From Paraburkholderia solitsugae (GTDB lineage Bacteria; Pseudomonadota; Gammaproteobacteria; Burkholderiales; Burkholderiaceae), in contig NZ_WOEY01000015.1 in NCBI RefSeq assembly GCF_013177695.1, positions 95,465-159,464 on the forward strand: a stretch of 64,000 bases of DNA, in the 5' to 3' direction. Below are positions 19,164 to 29,330 of this stretch, piece after piece. Positions within the stretch are counted from its first letter, which is position 1, and each line of letters opens with the position of its first letter. A program made the position numbers and the translations under genes. Below the pieces are notes generated by a model. It saw nothing but the letters and a program-made list of their open reading frames with translations, was not told the origin of the DNA and searched no databases.

Positions 19164-19167
19164 GCCC

Positions 19168-19211
19168 AGCGGACCAGCAAGCGGACCGGCAGGCAGTCCA
19201 TCGAGCGGACC
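19168..19211. repeat. Three copies of AGCGGACC
   Basis: AGCGGACC occurs at 19168, 19180 and 19204 just past the fae stop codon. Spacing is irregular (12 and 24 bp). It may be chance or the remnant of a duplicated terminator region. Confidence 0.3.
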
Positions 19212-19213
19212 AT

Positions 19214-19723
19214 TCAGCTTGCCGCGAACGGATGCTTCGCGGCGCCTTTCTGCTTCACCACGTCAGCCGCGCGCGGTTCCCGGTTCACCGCGCGCTTCAG
19301 CGCCTCACGCGTCGCGCGGTAGTTGAAGTCCTGGATCTTCTGGTCGTCCTCGGCTTGCCAGTGAATGAACACACCCACGCTGATGAAAATATCGTCCGCT
19401 TCGTCGGCGGGAATCGTGCCGTCCTCGACGCTGTCAGCCACCGCGAGCGCCACGGCGCGCTGAGCCGGCCCGAACATCTGCACGGCCTGCTTTGCCCCCT
19501 TGATCGTCACCTTGTTGAACAGCACGGTGTTCGGCTTGGCGAGCAGGTTCGGCGCGACCACTGCGAGTAGCGACGTAAAACCGTCTTTGTTGTTGGTCAG
19601 TGCGTTGCAGAAAGCGGTTTCGGCAGCCGAGCCGCGCGGCCCGACGAGCAGGTCGATATGAGCGACTTCGTTGCCGTCGCCGACGAGCGATTCGCCCACC
19701 AGTACGCGATCGATTTTTGCCAT
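19214..19723 (-). CDS. fae: Formaldehyde-activating enzyme
   Basis: A 169-residue Fae. It has the family core [23 protein letters not shown], including the catalytic histidine in AHIDLL, then [19 protein letters not shown]. Fae condenses formaldehyde with H4MPT to methylene-H4MPT, the entry point of the oxidation pathway in this window. The start at 19723 has AGGAG about 9 nt upstream. It lies downstream of the mptG-to-CitG operon, separated by 93 bp with its own repeats, and so could be separately transcribed and strongly expressed. Confidence 0.96.
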   Translation of the reverse strand: MAKIDRVLVGESLVGDGNEVAHIDLLVGPRGSAAETAFCNALTNNKDGFTSLLAVVAPNLLAKPNTVLFNKVTIKGAKQAVQMFGPAQRAVALAVADSVEDGTIPADEADDIFISVGVFIHWQAEDDQKIQDFNYRATREALKRAVNREPRAADVVKQKGAAKHPFAAS

Positions 19724-19750
19724 GTTGTCTGTCTCCTGTGAGTTGAGCTT

Positions 19751-19810
19751 GGTGCTCCGGATCAATGCTCCGGATTGGGTTGATTGCTGTGATGCCTGAC
19801 TGAAGTCAGG
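19751..19810. promoter_or_regulatory. Repeats upstream of fae
   Basis: TGCTCCGGAT is repeated directly at 19753 and 19766 (13 bp period, 28-30 bp before the fae start). Further upstream at 19795-19810 lies a perfect 7-2-7 palindrome, CCTGACT-GA-AGTCAGG, just past the CitG-like stop. The first looks like a regulator binding pair; the second could be an operator or a weak terminator. Confidence 0.4.
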
Positions 19811-19816
19811 GTGAGG

Positions 19817-20791
19817 TCAGGGCATTGCTTCGGGGATGCAGCCTGTGCGATTCGCGCACGATGCTTCTGCTGGTGCGTTGAGCACGGGCACGCGAGGAAA
19901 GGGCAGTCGCATCAGCGACGGGTCAAGGCACGCCGCGGCAAATAGTGTCGCCACGGTGAGGTCCGCGCTGGTGCCGGGATTGATCCCGTCTGACTTGAGC
20001 GCGTGGTCCCATGCTTCGAGTGCGTGCGGATCGAGCCGGCCCTCCGTGGCTCGTGTGAGCCAGCCGGCGGCTTCGCGCGTCACCGACTGCGCCCATGCGA
20101 GACCGTGTTTGCGCGCGATGTGCGAATCCGGCCATTGCGTGAGGAACGCGAGCCAGGTCGCGAGCACCGCCTGGGGCAGCGCCGATGGCGATCCAGCCCG
20201 CGCCGCGAGCGCTGTATGAAACTGCGCGAGGCCGAAGTCCAGCACGTCGGCGAAATCGACCGTGTACTGGCGCGCAATGCTGTCGCGGTCGGCGGCGAGA
20301 TTCATCGCGGCGCGCAGATCGACGCTCGGCGGTGCACCGACATTCTGGCTCGGCACTTTGCCGAGACCGGCAGGATTGGCGAGCGCGATCGCCCGAAAGG
20401 CGGCGCTCGCATCGTCGACGCTCAAAGCCGCAAGCACGTCGTGTACCGCACTACCCAGCGTATCGGGCGTATCTGGCGTATCGGCTGACTCCGCTTGCGT
20501 TTCGAAGGCGGCGGCAAGCGGCGCGCATAGCAGCACGATGCCGAGGTTCGTATTGCACCCGGCTGCCTCGTGTGTGCGTGCGATGGCCGCTTCGATCCGC
20601 GCGCCGATTGTCGCGCCGCGTCGCACCAGCGGGCCGCATGCCGCGTGGGCGCTCGCCATGAAAAGATCGGCAGTCATTCTGTGCCCCGGCGACGCGACAC
20701 TGACGTTGCCCGGCTTCGCGCACGCGACGTCCAGTTCGCATGCCCACAGAAACGCCGCTTCGATCGACGCGGTGGCCGGTGGCGAATTCAA
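19817..20791 (-). CDS. Triphosphoribosyl-dephospho-CoA synthase-like (CitG/MdcB family) protein
   Basis: A 324-residue CitG/MdcB-family protein. Motifs include FLWACELDVACAKPGNVS near the N-terminus, AAGCNTNLGIVLLCAPLAA and the C-terminal SDGINPGTSADLTVATLFAA. No in-frame ATG precedes the conserved core. I start it at TTG 20791, which overlaps the upstream stop (TTGA) and has GGAGG at 4 nt. Classical members attach a ribosyl group by an alpha-glycosidic bond when making the citrate or malonate lyase cofactor; no lyase genes are here. Its place in an H4MPT operon suggests a role in the ribosyl side chain of the cofactor. Confidence 0.78.
   Translation of the reverse strand: MNSPPATASIEAAFLWACELDVACAKPGNVSVASPGHRMTADLFMASAHAACGPLVRRGATIGARIEAAIARTHEAAGCNTNLGIVLLCAPLAAAFETQAESADTPDTPDTLGSAVHDVLAALSVDDASAAFRAIALANPAGLGKVPSQNVGAPPSVDLRAAMNLAADRDSIARQYTVDFADVLDFGLAQFHTALAARAGSPSALPQAVLATWLAFLTQWPDSHIARKHGLAWAQSVTREAAGWLTRATEGRLDPHALEAWDHALKSDGINPGTSADLTVATLFAAACLDPSLMRLPFPRVPVLNAPAEASCANRTGCIPEAMP
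20460..20486. repeat. Short tandem 9 bp repeat inside the CitG-like gene
   Basis: Three imperfect 9 bp units starting GTATCGGGC encode the run DTPDTPDTLG. The insert lies in a surface loop and keeps the frame. Such units can vary in number between strains. Confidence 0.6.
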
Positions 20792-21765
20792 GCAACCTCC
20801 GCGTGCGGGGTGTCGTGCAGCGTGTTGTGCGACGTTATGCGCGGGCTGTGCGCCAGCTTGCGGTTCAGCAGATCGTCGACGATACAACTGGCGATGTCGA
20901 AAGGCGTGACCGACTGCAGACCTCGCCACGCGGCCACGCCGTTGACTTCAATGACCTGCGCGCCAGCCGGCGAGTCGCGGCACGGGATCAGGTCGATGCC
21001 CGCATAGTCGAGCCCGAGCGCGGCGCTTGCGCGTTCGGCGAGCTGCGCGAGCGGGGCGGTCAACGGCGCCGCTTCGCAGCGCGCACCTTGCGCGACGTTA
21101 TGCACCCAGTGTTCGCTCACCCGCCGCATCGCCGTGACCGCTTTACCGCCGATCACCAGAACGCGCCAGTCGAAGCCCGGCGTCTCGAGCGGTTCGATGA
21201 AGCGTTGCAGATAGGCCAGTTGCCCATAGGCCTTCAACGTGGGCAGCGGCGTGCATCCTGTGTCGTCGGCGCCTAGCCGCAGCAGCCCTTTGCCTTGTGA
21301 ACCGAACAGCGGTTTGAGGATGACCTGTCGTCCTGCCGCCGCTTCGCGCATGACGATGCGCTGTGCGTGTGGCGCCGATTCGCTGACCCACGTCGCCGGC
21401 GTCGGAATGTCGGCGCGATGCAGAAGAAAAGTGGTCATCGACTTGTCGACGCTGCGCTCGATCGCGCGCGCATCGTTGTAGACGGGAATGCCGAGTTCAC
21501 GCAACGCATGCAGGATGCCGAGCCGCACGGTGACCTGCTCGAAGGTGCCGCCGGCAATGCCACGCACGATCACCGCGTCCGGCAGTCCGCGTCCATAGCC
21601 TGGAATCACGAGACCGTGCGCCGCCCAGGTCGTGTCGAAGCGGCAGTCCGCGAGATCCACGCAGCGACCCTGCGCGCCGCGCTCGCGTAACGCCTTCTTG
21701 AGCCGCGACGTATGCCAGCCGGTTTCGTCGCTCATGATTGCAACGCGCAGTGCATGGGTGTGCAT
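20788..21765 (-). CDS. RimK-type ATP-grasp ligase (H4MPT/methylofuran glutamate ligase candidate)
   Basis: A 325-residue RimK-family ATP-grasp protein. Visible are AIERSVDKSMTTFLLHRADIPTP, the ATP-binding RQVILKPLFGSQGKGLLRL and the metal site AGAQVIEVNGVAAWRGLQ. Archaeal MptN adds alpha-glutamate to H4MPT; bacterial methylofuran carries a glutamate chain, so either cofactor may be its substrate. The start at 21765 lies 1 bp after the mch stop, and its end overlaps the CitG-like TTG start, making it an internal, translationally coupled gene. Confidence 0.8.
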   Translation of the reverse strand: MHTHALRVAIMSDETGWHTSRLKKALRERGAQGRCVDLADCRFDTTWAAHGLVIPGYGRGLPDAVIVRGIAGGTFEQVTVRLGILHALRELGIPVYNDARAIERSVDKSMTTFLLHRADIPTPATWVSESAPHAQRIVMREAAAGRQVILKPLFGSQGKGLLRLGADDTGCTPLPTLKAYGQLAYLQRFIEPLETPGFDWRVLVIGGKAVTAMRRVSEHWVHNVAQGARCEAAPLTAPLAQLAERASAALGLDYAGIDLIPCRDSPAGAQVIEVNGVAAWRGLQSVTPFDIASCIVDDLLNRKLAHSPRITSHNTLHDTPHAEVA

Positions 21766-21766
21766 G

Positions 21767-22795
21767 TCAGGCCTCGGCGAGCCACAGCGGGCGCAGCAGA
21801 TCGAAGCGGGTTGCGCCCGCGTGCCACGTGTGGCCGGTGCTGAGGTTGCTGACCCATACCTCGGCTGGCGCGAACAGCGCCGGATCGATGCGATAGAAGT
21901 CGTATTCGTATTCCTTGAAGACATCGGCGAACGGACGGCCGAAGTCACGTGAAGCCGAAGACGGTAAGCGCTGGGCGAGATCGCGTGCCGCGTCGTCGCT
22001 GCCCGTCACGCTCAGATGGACGCGGCCGCCGTAAAGAATGGCGTCGTTGGTGCGGCCCATTGCGTCGATGGACTCGTGACCCGGCGGTGGCAGCGGGGCA
22101 CTTGCCGTGCCTTCGACAATGTCGCTGAGCGAAAAACCCAGCACATGCGCCTTGTGCAGCGCGACTTCGAGCGCGCGAGCCACCACCTGCGTCGTGCCCG
22201 CACGGCTCGCAGTCGGCGTGAGAATCAGCGTGAGGTGACGCGCGTCGAGCTTGCAGTCACGCAGAATCTTATCGATGACGACCTCGGGCGGTGCGCGGTC
22301 CACCTCCAGGACAAGGCATCCGTGGGACGCGTTGTCGCGATAGCGCAGTTCTTCGTAGAGGGGTTCCTTGCAGGCGAGTGAACGGGCGGGTCCGGAGCCG
22401 AGCGCGAAGAACTTCTTGCCGCCGGTCTCCTCCTTGCTTGCCGCGAGACTCCATCCGGCATACTGGCTCGCAAGGCAGGCCAGTACCGGCTGTGCACTGG
22501 CAATATCCACGATTGTGGGCCATTCGTCGCGCGCGCTGTGCGAGCCAGCTGTGCGCACGTGGACTTCACCGAGCCCGCCCATACAGATTTCAGCAATGGC
22601 GGCGCCCGCGGCGACGCTGCCGGGCGCATCGATGCCGGCATCGACGATCAGTACGCCACGCGCATCGCGGCGCGCCGTGAGGCCGAGCTGCGGCAGCCGG
22701 TCGAGCAGCTTCGTGAGCAGGGGTTGAGCGAGCGCGTTGACGCTGAGCGGCATGGCGCTGGATACGGTGTCAGCGAACGGTGATTGGGTCGTCAT
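21767..22795 (-). CDS. mch: Methenyl-H4MPT cyclohydrolase
   Basis: A 342-residue Mch. Family marks are MGGLGEVHV, QYAGWSLAASKEETGGKKFFALGSGPAR (two segments) and the DFYRIDPALFAPAEVWVSNL C-terminus. It hydrolyses methenyl-H4MPT to formyl-H4MPT, between MtdB and Fhc. The start at 22795 has AAGG 7 nt upstream and overlaps the previous gene by 26 bp; an internal start MPLSVNALAQ would give a more usual length. It belongs to the mptG-mtdB-ATPgrasp-mch-rimK-citG operon. Confidence 0.94.
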   Translation of the reverse strand: MTTQSPFADTVSSAMPLSVNALAQPLLTKLLDRLPQLGLTARRDARGVLIVDAGIDAPGSVAAGAAIAEICMGGLGEVHVRTAGSHSARDEWPTIVDIASAQPVLACLASQYAGWSLAASKEETGGKKFFALGSGPARSLACKEPLYEELRYRDNASHGCLVLEVDRAPPEVVIDKILRDCKLDARHLTLILTPTASRAGTTQVVARALEVALHKAHVLGFSLSDIVEGTASAPLPPPGHESIDAMGRTNDAILYGGRVHLSVTGSDDAARDLAQRLPSSASRDFGRPFADVFKEYEYDFYRIDPALFAPAEVWVSNLSTGHTWHAGATRFDLLRPLWLAEA

Positions 22796-23987
22796 GGGAT
22801 ACCTTCATCATGGATTCGATGGTGGATGCGCGGGCGGCAAGTTCGGCGCGTACGGCGTCGGTGGAGGTACCGGGCGCGCAGGTGACCGACACGCTGCATA
22901 GCGGCGTGCCGGCTGCAATCGTGCTGCCGGGGGCCGGAATGTCGTGACACCAGCCGCGTTGCTGGGCTCTCGCGACGAACGCCGCTGAAACGGTGTGGCC
23001 GGTGCGCGCGAAAACGATTTGTTCGCCGCGAATCAGCGGCGCAGGCGAGGTGTGTGGCGTAGGCACGGCGTGCGGTGTGTGGGGTGTGTGTTGAGGCGGA
23101 TCGAGCGCTTCACCCTTGCATGCACGGACATGCAGCGCAAGCGGCGATAGCGGCAGGTGGCCGTCATACAGCGCCATCGTTGCGGAAGGCCGCGGATTGA
23201 CTTCGAGCACGAAGAAGCGCTCGCCGTCGAGCAGAAAGTCCAGGCTGTTCAGGCCAACCAGACGCGTGCTTGCAACGATCGTCTGTACGGCGTGATGCAC
23301 TTGCGCGGCGAGATCGGCAGGCATCTGAACCGGCCCGATTGCCCCGCGCCAGGTGAACGGATGGCGGTGCTGCGGCACGATGATCTGTTCGTTGAAACCC
23401 AGCACGGTGGCGCTGCTGCCATTGGCGATAAACATTGCCGACATCGAGCGGCCCGCACACGTGCGCTGGAAATACACATCCGGATGCGCTTCATGCACCA
23501 CGTCGCCGCGGAAGCCGGCTCGCCGGATGTGCCAGCCGCCCGTGCCGCGTGCATCCTTACGCAGCCAGCCGGTCGTTTCAGGAGGACGTCGCGCGAGCGT
23601 TTCCGGAAACGGAATACCTTGCGCGGCGAGCAATCCAAAGAAGCGGGCGGGTGTGCGCACCGCTTCATACGCCTGCGATGGATTGCCGAGCAACGGCAAT
23701 GCCGGAAATCGCGCCTGCAGCAGTTGCGGGCAACTTTCGAAACCACTGCCCGCAACCCAACCCATCACCCCAGGCAAGCTGGCCGCACGCTCAAGTGCGG
23801 CGTACGTGCGTGCCGGGTCGAGTTGGAGCGTGGCCGGGTCGCCGATCTGATGCCACTCGTCGACCGCGGCGCGGGTGTCGACGTCGCCAAACAGGTCGAG
23901 GGCGATCACGCGCCAGCCTGCCCGCCGTGCCGATTCGGCGAGCATGCGCGCCGAAAGTCCGGCGACGACGAGGGTGGGTTGATTCAT
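22770..23987 (-). CDS. ATP-grasp protein of the H4MPT cluster
   Basis: A 405-residue ATP-grasp protein. A Rossmann-like start (LVVAGLSARMLAESARRAGW) is followed by WLRKDARGTGGWHI and the metal-binding FVLEVNPRPSATMALYDG. Similar genes recur in bacterial H4MPT clusters, with unknown substrate. A low-complexity linker rich in Thr-Pro-His (about residues 302-317) separates the catalytic part from a C-terminal domain of about 85 residues. It lies between mtdB and mch, overlapping mch. Confidence 0.72.
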   Translation of the reverse strand: MNQPTLVVAGLSARMLAESARRAGWRVIALDLFGDVDTRAAVDEWHQIGDPATLQLDPARTYAALERAASLPGVMGWVAGSGFESCPQLLQARFPALPLLGNPSQAYEAVRTPARFFGLLAAQGIPFPETLARRPPETTGWLRKDARGTGGWHIRRAGFRGDVVHEAHPDVYFQRTCAGRSMSAMFIANGSSATVLGFNEQIIVPQHRHPFTWRGAIGPVQMPADLAAQVHHAVQTIVASTRLVGLNSLDFLLDGERFFVLEVNPRPSATMALYDGHLPLSPLALHVRACKGEALDPPQHTPHTPHAVPTPHTSPAPLIRGEQIVFARTGHTVSAAFVARAQQRGWCHDIPAPGSTIAAGTPLCSVSVTCAPGTSTDAVRAELAARASTIESMMKVSHDDPITVR

Positions 23988-24064
23988 GGGCTCGCTGGGT
24001 GGTCGGTTACCGGCGACCGTGGGCAGATCATCGCCACGCGCCGCCGGAAGGAGACAAGGGTCGT

Positions 24065-24982
24065 TCAGGCCGCCTGCGCCGTGCGCTCGGCGAGCACGTC
24101 GCGGGCGAGCGCAAACGCCTCTTCAAAGCCGAGGTGCAGGGGTTTGTTCGCAGCGAGCATCTGCTCGAACAGTCGTCGCTGCACCTGATACTTGACGTTG
24201 CCGATCGCGAGCGCGCCGATGCCAAGCGCGCCGTGCTTGCCAAAACGCTTGCCGTCATCCATGACGCCCACGCCTTCGACGCCCGCGGGCGGCACGGCGT
24301 TGACGTCGGCTGCGATCAGCAACTGCGCCGCTGCGTCGACCTGAGCCGCACTCATGACCTGCACACCGGCCGCGGCAGTGGCGAATACGGCTTCGCTGCG
24401 GGCGAGGGCAGCGCCCAGCGCGTCCGTCGATTGAGCATCGGCGCCCGTTGTCTGCACGCCGAAGCGCACGTTGATCCGCTCGCTCGCCGCCTGCGCGGCG
24501 TCCAGACCGCGGCTGCTGGCAATCGCAACCTGTGCACCGGCCCGCGCCGCCAGCACGCCTGCGATGACGCCGACCGGCCCGGTGCCGCCCAGCACGAGAA
24601 TCTGTTTTCCCGCGAGTCCCGTAGCGTGGGTGCGCTGCAGATGCCATTCAACCGTGGCGACGAGCGCCGCGGCCGTCGTGTATGAACCGCTCGGGTCGGC
24701 GAAAAGCGACACCGCGAATGGCGGGACCATCGCTTCGCGCGCGCGGTTCAGCATGTCGGCGGCGAGCACGACATCACGCCCACCAATGAAAATGCCGGTA
24801 TGCGCGACGCCTTTCGGTCCGCGCGAGAAGATCGCGTCCTGTGTCAGCGCGGCGACGTTGTCGATCCCGACATCGGCGTACGGTACGACGACCTGATAAC
24901 CGGCATCGACGGCCATGTTCACATCGAACGGGCTCATTTGCCGGGTTGGCGTGAACATATGGAGAATGAACGGGTGTTCCAT
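24065..24982 (-). CDS. mtdB: Methylene-H4MPT dehydrogenase (MtdB)
   Basis: A 305-residue NAD(P)-dependent dehydrogenase. It has FTPTRQMSPFDVNMAVDAGY, FADPSGSYTTAAALVA and the nucleotide-binding LVLGGTGPVGVIAGVLAA, as in MtdB. It oxidises methylene-H4MPT to methenyl-H4MPT. The start at 24982 (MEHPFILHMF) has GAGG 5 nt upstream; the longer frame overlaps mptG out of frame and is rejected. NAD versus NADP use cannot be settled by eye. No mtdA/fch pair for tetrahydrofolate is present in this window. Confidence 0.93.
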   Translation of the reverse strand: MEHPFILHMFTPTRQMSPFDVNMAVDAGYQVVVPYADVGIDNVAALTQDAIFSRGPKGVAHTGIFIGGRDVVLAADMLNRAREAMVPPFAVSLFADPSGSYTTAAALVATVEWHLQRTHATGLAGKQILVLGGTGPVGVIAGVLAARAGAQVAIASSRGLDAAQAASERINVRFGVQTTGADAQSTDALGAALARSEAVFATAAAGVQVMSAAQVDAAAQLLIAADVNAVPPAGVEGVGVMDDGKRFGKHGALGIGALAIGNVKYQVQRRLFEQMLAANKPLHLGFEEAFALARDVLAERTAQAA

Positions 24983-25007
24983 CTTTCCTCTGCGAAGGAG
25001 AAGTAAT

Positions 25008-26030
25008 TTAACTGGCGGTGGGCGTATGGATGACAGTCGCGCCCGAGTTCCGCCCCTTGACGATTTCAAGCCGCAGTGATGCGCCGACCACACCGGCTGC
25101 GCGTGCCGCGGCCACGACACGCGCGGCTTCGTCATGTGAAGGCAGGATCGCAAACCCGGTGGGGCCCCACGAGCTTTGTCCGATCCCCGCGCGATAGCGC
25201 GCGCCGATCCAGTCGAGTACCTGCGCGACCGCAGGACTGGTATAGACGCCGCCCTGCGACGCAGCGAAATAGTGGCCGACACCCTCTTGCAACTCGCTGA
25301 CGCCGCGCGCGAACGGCACAAAGTCGTGTTCTGCGACGGCGGGTAGAATCTGCATCAACGTGAGGTGACAGGCGTGGGCGGCCAGCGATTGTGGAAACGG
25401 CGGCAGCTCAGCCAGCGCGTTGCGCTCGGCCTTGCCTGAGAGTCCCGTCCGCGTGTCGTCGAGTACGAGCAGCACGCGCCATTCGCCGGGGAAGGCGAAG
25501 CGCGCGAGTACCGGCGGCAGCTCGGTCGCGCTGCACGGTCCACCGTCGAGGATCAGGCCACCCTGTTCGAAACCCGCCACACCGACGCCCGAACGTCCGC
25601 CGCGTGCGAGTGCCAGCGCAAGTTGCGTCGCGTCGAGCGCCAGCCCGTGGAGTTGCGCGAATGCGTGGCCCGCCGTGAGCGCGAGCTGCGTGCCGGAGCC
25701 GAGACCGGCATGGGCGGGCAACGCGTGCCTCAGCCGGACGTCGATGGCTTCACGTTTGCCGGTCAGCCGCTTGAGCGTGTCGATGTGGGCGCGAATGCGC
25801 GGTAGTTCATCGCGTGCGTAGGGCGGTGCCGTGTAGTGATCCTCAGCGTCGCTGGACAGGCGCGCGTCGAGCGTCGTGCTGATGCCGTCGACCACCAGGC
25901 CGAGGCTGCCGAAACGTCGCCCAAGCGACGCGCCTGGATCGAGAAAGCCGAGATGCAGCCGCCCGGGTGCATTCACAGTGACGGCGCTCGCGGGCTTCGT
26001 ACGCGGAGTGGATACGGCGTCTTGCGTCAT
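25008..26030 (-). CDS. mptG: Beta-ribofuranosylaminobenzene 5'-phosphate synthase
   Basis: A 340-residue GHMP-kinase-fold protein. The N-terminal VNAPGRLHLGFLDPGASLGRRFG and the HAGLGSGTQLALTAGHA loop are typical of beta-RFAP synthase. This enzyme joins PRPP and p-aminobenzoate with loss of CO2, the first committed step of H4MPT synthesis. It heads the minus-strand operon that includes mtdB and mch, 25 bp before mtdB. Confidence 0.9.
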   Translation of the reverse strand: MTQDAVSTPRTKPASAVTVNAPGRLHLGFLDPGASLGRRFGSLGLVVDGISTTLDARLSSDAEDHYTAPPYARDELPRIRAHIDTLKRLTGKREAIDVRLRHALPAHAGLGSGTQLALTAGHAFAQLHGLALDATQLALALARGGRSGVGVAGFEQGGLILDGGPCSATELPPVLARFAFPGEWRVLLVLDDTRTGLSGKAERNALAELPPFPQSLAAHACHLTLMQILPAVAEHDFVPFARGVSELQEGVGHYFAASQGGVYTSPAVAQVLDWIGARYRAGIGQSSWGPTGFAILPSHDEAARVVAAARAAGVVGASLRLEIVKGRNSGATVIHTPTAS

Positions 26031-26214
26031 GAGCGCTTCCTTCGATCAGTGAGCGGACGGCGGGTCCTGACCGATTAACGCAAGCGCCATGCCATGCGGG
26101 TGTGTCACGCAGGCATGCAGCGCCGATTGCTGTTCGCAGGCTGTGCCGTCGAGCGATCCGGGCGATTCACTCGATACTGGCGCTAGCGGTGCATCACGTT
26201 GTTGTGCCGAATCA

Positions 26215-26229
26215 GTGACACAGTGTCAC
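26215..26229. promoter_or_regulatory. Perfect palindrome upstream of mptG
   Basis: GTGACAC-A-GTGTCAC is a perfect 7-1-7 palindrome 185 bp upstream of the mptG start and 17 bp from the cbbR stop. It could be an operator for the mptG-mtdB-mch operon. The half-site GTGACAC also appears near 11323 and 29302. No cognate regulator can be named. Confidence 0.4.
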
Positions 26230-26245
26230 GCGCGGCTGGCCGATC

Positions 26246-27202
26246 CTATCCGCGCACGGTGACGTGTCTCGGCGCGCCCGCGTATTCGTCGGCGAGATAC
26301 GGGCCGGCCTGCTCGATCACGAAACGGCGAAATGCCTGGCACGTCGGCGATAGTTGCTTTGCGTTGAGATGCACGATCTGCCAGGCCCGATCGATCGGTG
26401 TGCCGCTCACGTCGAGCAGCGCGATCTCATGCGTGCGCAGTTCCAGCCGCAGCGTATGCAGCGACAACAGGCTGATACCCATGCCGGCCATCACGGCCTG
26501 TTTAATGGTTTCGTTGCTGTCGAGTGTGACAAGTTTCGCGGGCGTGAAGAGATGATTCTTGAACATCTGTTCGGCGACCGTGCGCGTGCCCGAGCCCATT
26601 TCACGCATCAGGAACGTGTCATGGCGCAATTCCTGCAAGTCAAATCGCGGCGCGCTGGCAAGCGGGTGCTGCGACGACGCGACGATCACCTGGGGGTTGT
26701 AGGCGAGCGGTTCGGCAACCGCATCGAGGTCGCGCGGCGGACGGCCCATTACAGCGAGATCGATCGCGTTGTCTTGCAGCAGGCGCAGCAACGCATCGCG
26801 ATTGGCGATTGAGAACCGCACGTCCACTTTAGGAAACTGCGCTGAATAGCGCGCGATCAGCATCGGCACGAAGTATCTCGCGGTACTGACGAGACCGATG
26901 GAAATCGCGCCGCTGTTGGCGAGGCTGAGCGACTGCAGTGCATCTTCCGCGTCCTTGACCTCGCCGAGAATGCGGTTCGCATGGTGAGACAGCGTTTCAC
27001 CCGCTTCGGTCAGCGTGAGCCGGCGACCCAGGCGTTCGAACAGCGGCAGAGCCACGGTTTCTTCCAGCTGCTTGATCTGCATGGAAACCGCGGGTTGCGT
27101 CAAATGCAGTTCTTCCGCAGCGCGCACGAAGCTGTTGTGCCGCGAGGCGGTGGCGAAGATCTGCAGTTGACGCAGCGTGAGCGTGCGGACGAAGTTGAGC
27201 AT
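26246..27202 (-). CDS. cbbR: LysR-type regulator of the Calvin-cycle operon
   Basis: A 318-residue LysR regulator divergent from cbbL. The HTH reads NSFVRAAEELHLTQPAVSMQ; the effector domain contains GAISIGLVSTARYFVPMLI and MREMGSGTRTVAEQMF, as in CbbR. It would activate cbbLSXFPZ in response to a metabolite signal. The start at 27202 (MLNFVRTLTLRQLQIF) matches CbbR N-termini; the frame continues to 27364 but that lies in the promoter region. It resembles the LysR protein at 5541, so cross-talk is possible. Confidence 0.92.
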   Translation of the reverse strand: MLNFVRTLTLRQLQIFATASRHNSFVRAAEELHLTQPAVSMQIKQLEETVALPLFERLGRRLTLTEAGETLSHHANRILGEVKDAEDALQSLSLANSGAISIGLVSTARYFVPMLIARYSAQFPKVDVRFSIANRDALLRLLQDNAIDLAVMGRPPRDLDAVAEPLAYNPQVIVASSQHPLASAPRFDLQELRHDTFLMREMGSGTRTVAEQMFKNHLFTPAKLVTLDSNETIKQAVMAGMGISLLSLHTLRLELRTHEIALLDVSGTPIDRAWQIVHLNAKQLSPTCQAFRRFVIEQAGPYLADEYAGAPRHVTVRG

Positions 27203-28835
<1,633 letters not shown>

Positions 28836-28869
28836 GCAGGTGTCCCGCAAGCGCTGAAGGAGACACGAT

Positions 28870-29286
28870 ATGAAGCTGACCCAGGGGACGTTTTCGTTTC
28901 TGCCCGAACTGACCGATGCCGAAATAGCGACACAGATCGACTACGCGTTGAACCAGGGCTGGGCGTGCTCGGTGGAGTTCACCGACGATCCGCATCCGCG
29001 CAACTCGTATTGGGAGATGTGGGGCTTGCCGATGTTCGATCTGCGGGATGCCGCGGGCGTGCTGCTGGAAGTCAATGCATGCCGCAAGACCTACCCGCAT
29101 CACTACATCAAGGTCAACGCCTTCGACTCGACGCGCGGATTCGAAACGATGCGAATGTCGTTCATCGTCAACCGTCCGCCGACCGAACCTGGCTTCAACC
29201 TGGACCGGCAGCAAGGGCCTGGCCGCGTCCAGCGGTACAGCCTGCGTGCCTATGCCGCTGACAAACCCGGTGGGTCGCGTTACTGA
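28870..29286 (+). CDS. cbbS: RuBisCO small subunit, red type
   Basis: A 138-residue small subunit beginning [19 protein letters not shown]. It has the [11 protein letters not shown] core and the C-terminal extension (about residues 105-138, [15 protein letters not shown] onward) that forms the beta-hairpin typical of red-type enzymes. It follows cbbL after 34 bp and forms the L8S8 enzyme with it. Confidence 0.96.
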   Translation: MKLTQGTFSFLPELTDAEIATQIDYALNQGWACSVEFTDDPHPRNSYWEMWGLPMFDLRDAAGVLLEVNACRKTYPHHYIKVNAFDSTRGFETMRMSFIVNRPPTEPGFNLDRQQGPGRVQRYSLRAYAADKPGGSRY

Positions 29287-29330
29287 CATAGGCCACGATA
29301 GGTGACACACGACAAGACAAAGGAGGAGAC

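Noticed and set aside
22997..23110. Possible repeat array (Thr-Pro-His coding repeat)
   Set aside because: The units are short, imperfect and in frame inside the ATP-grasp gene; no spacers, so not CRISPR.
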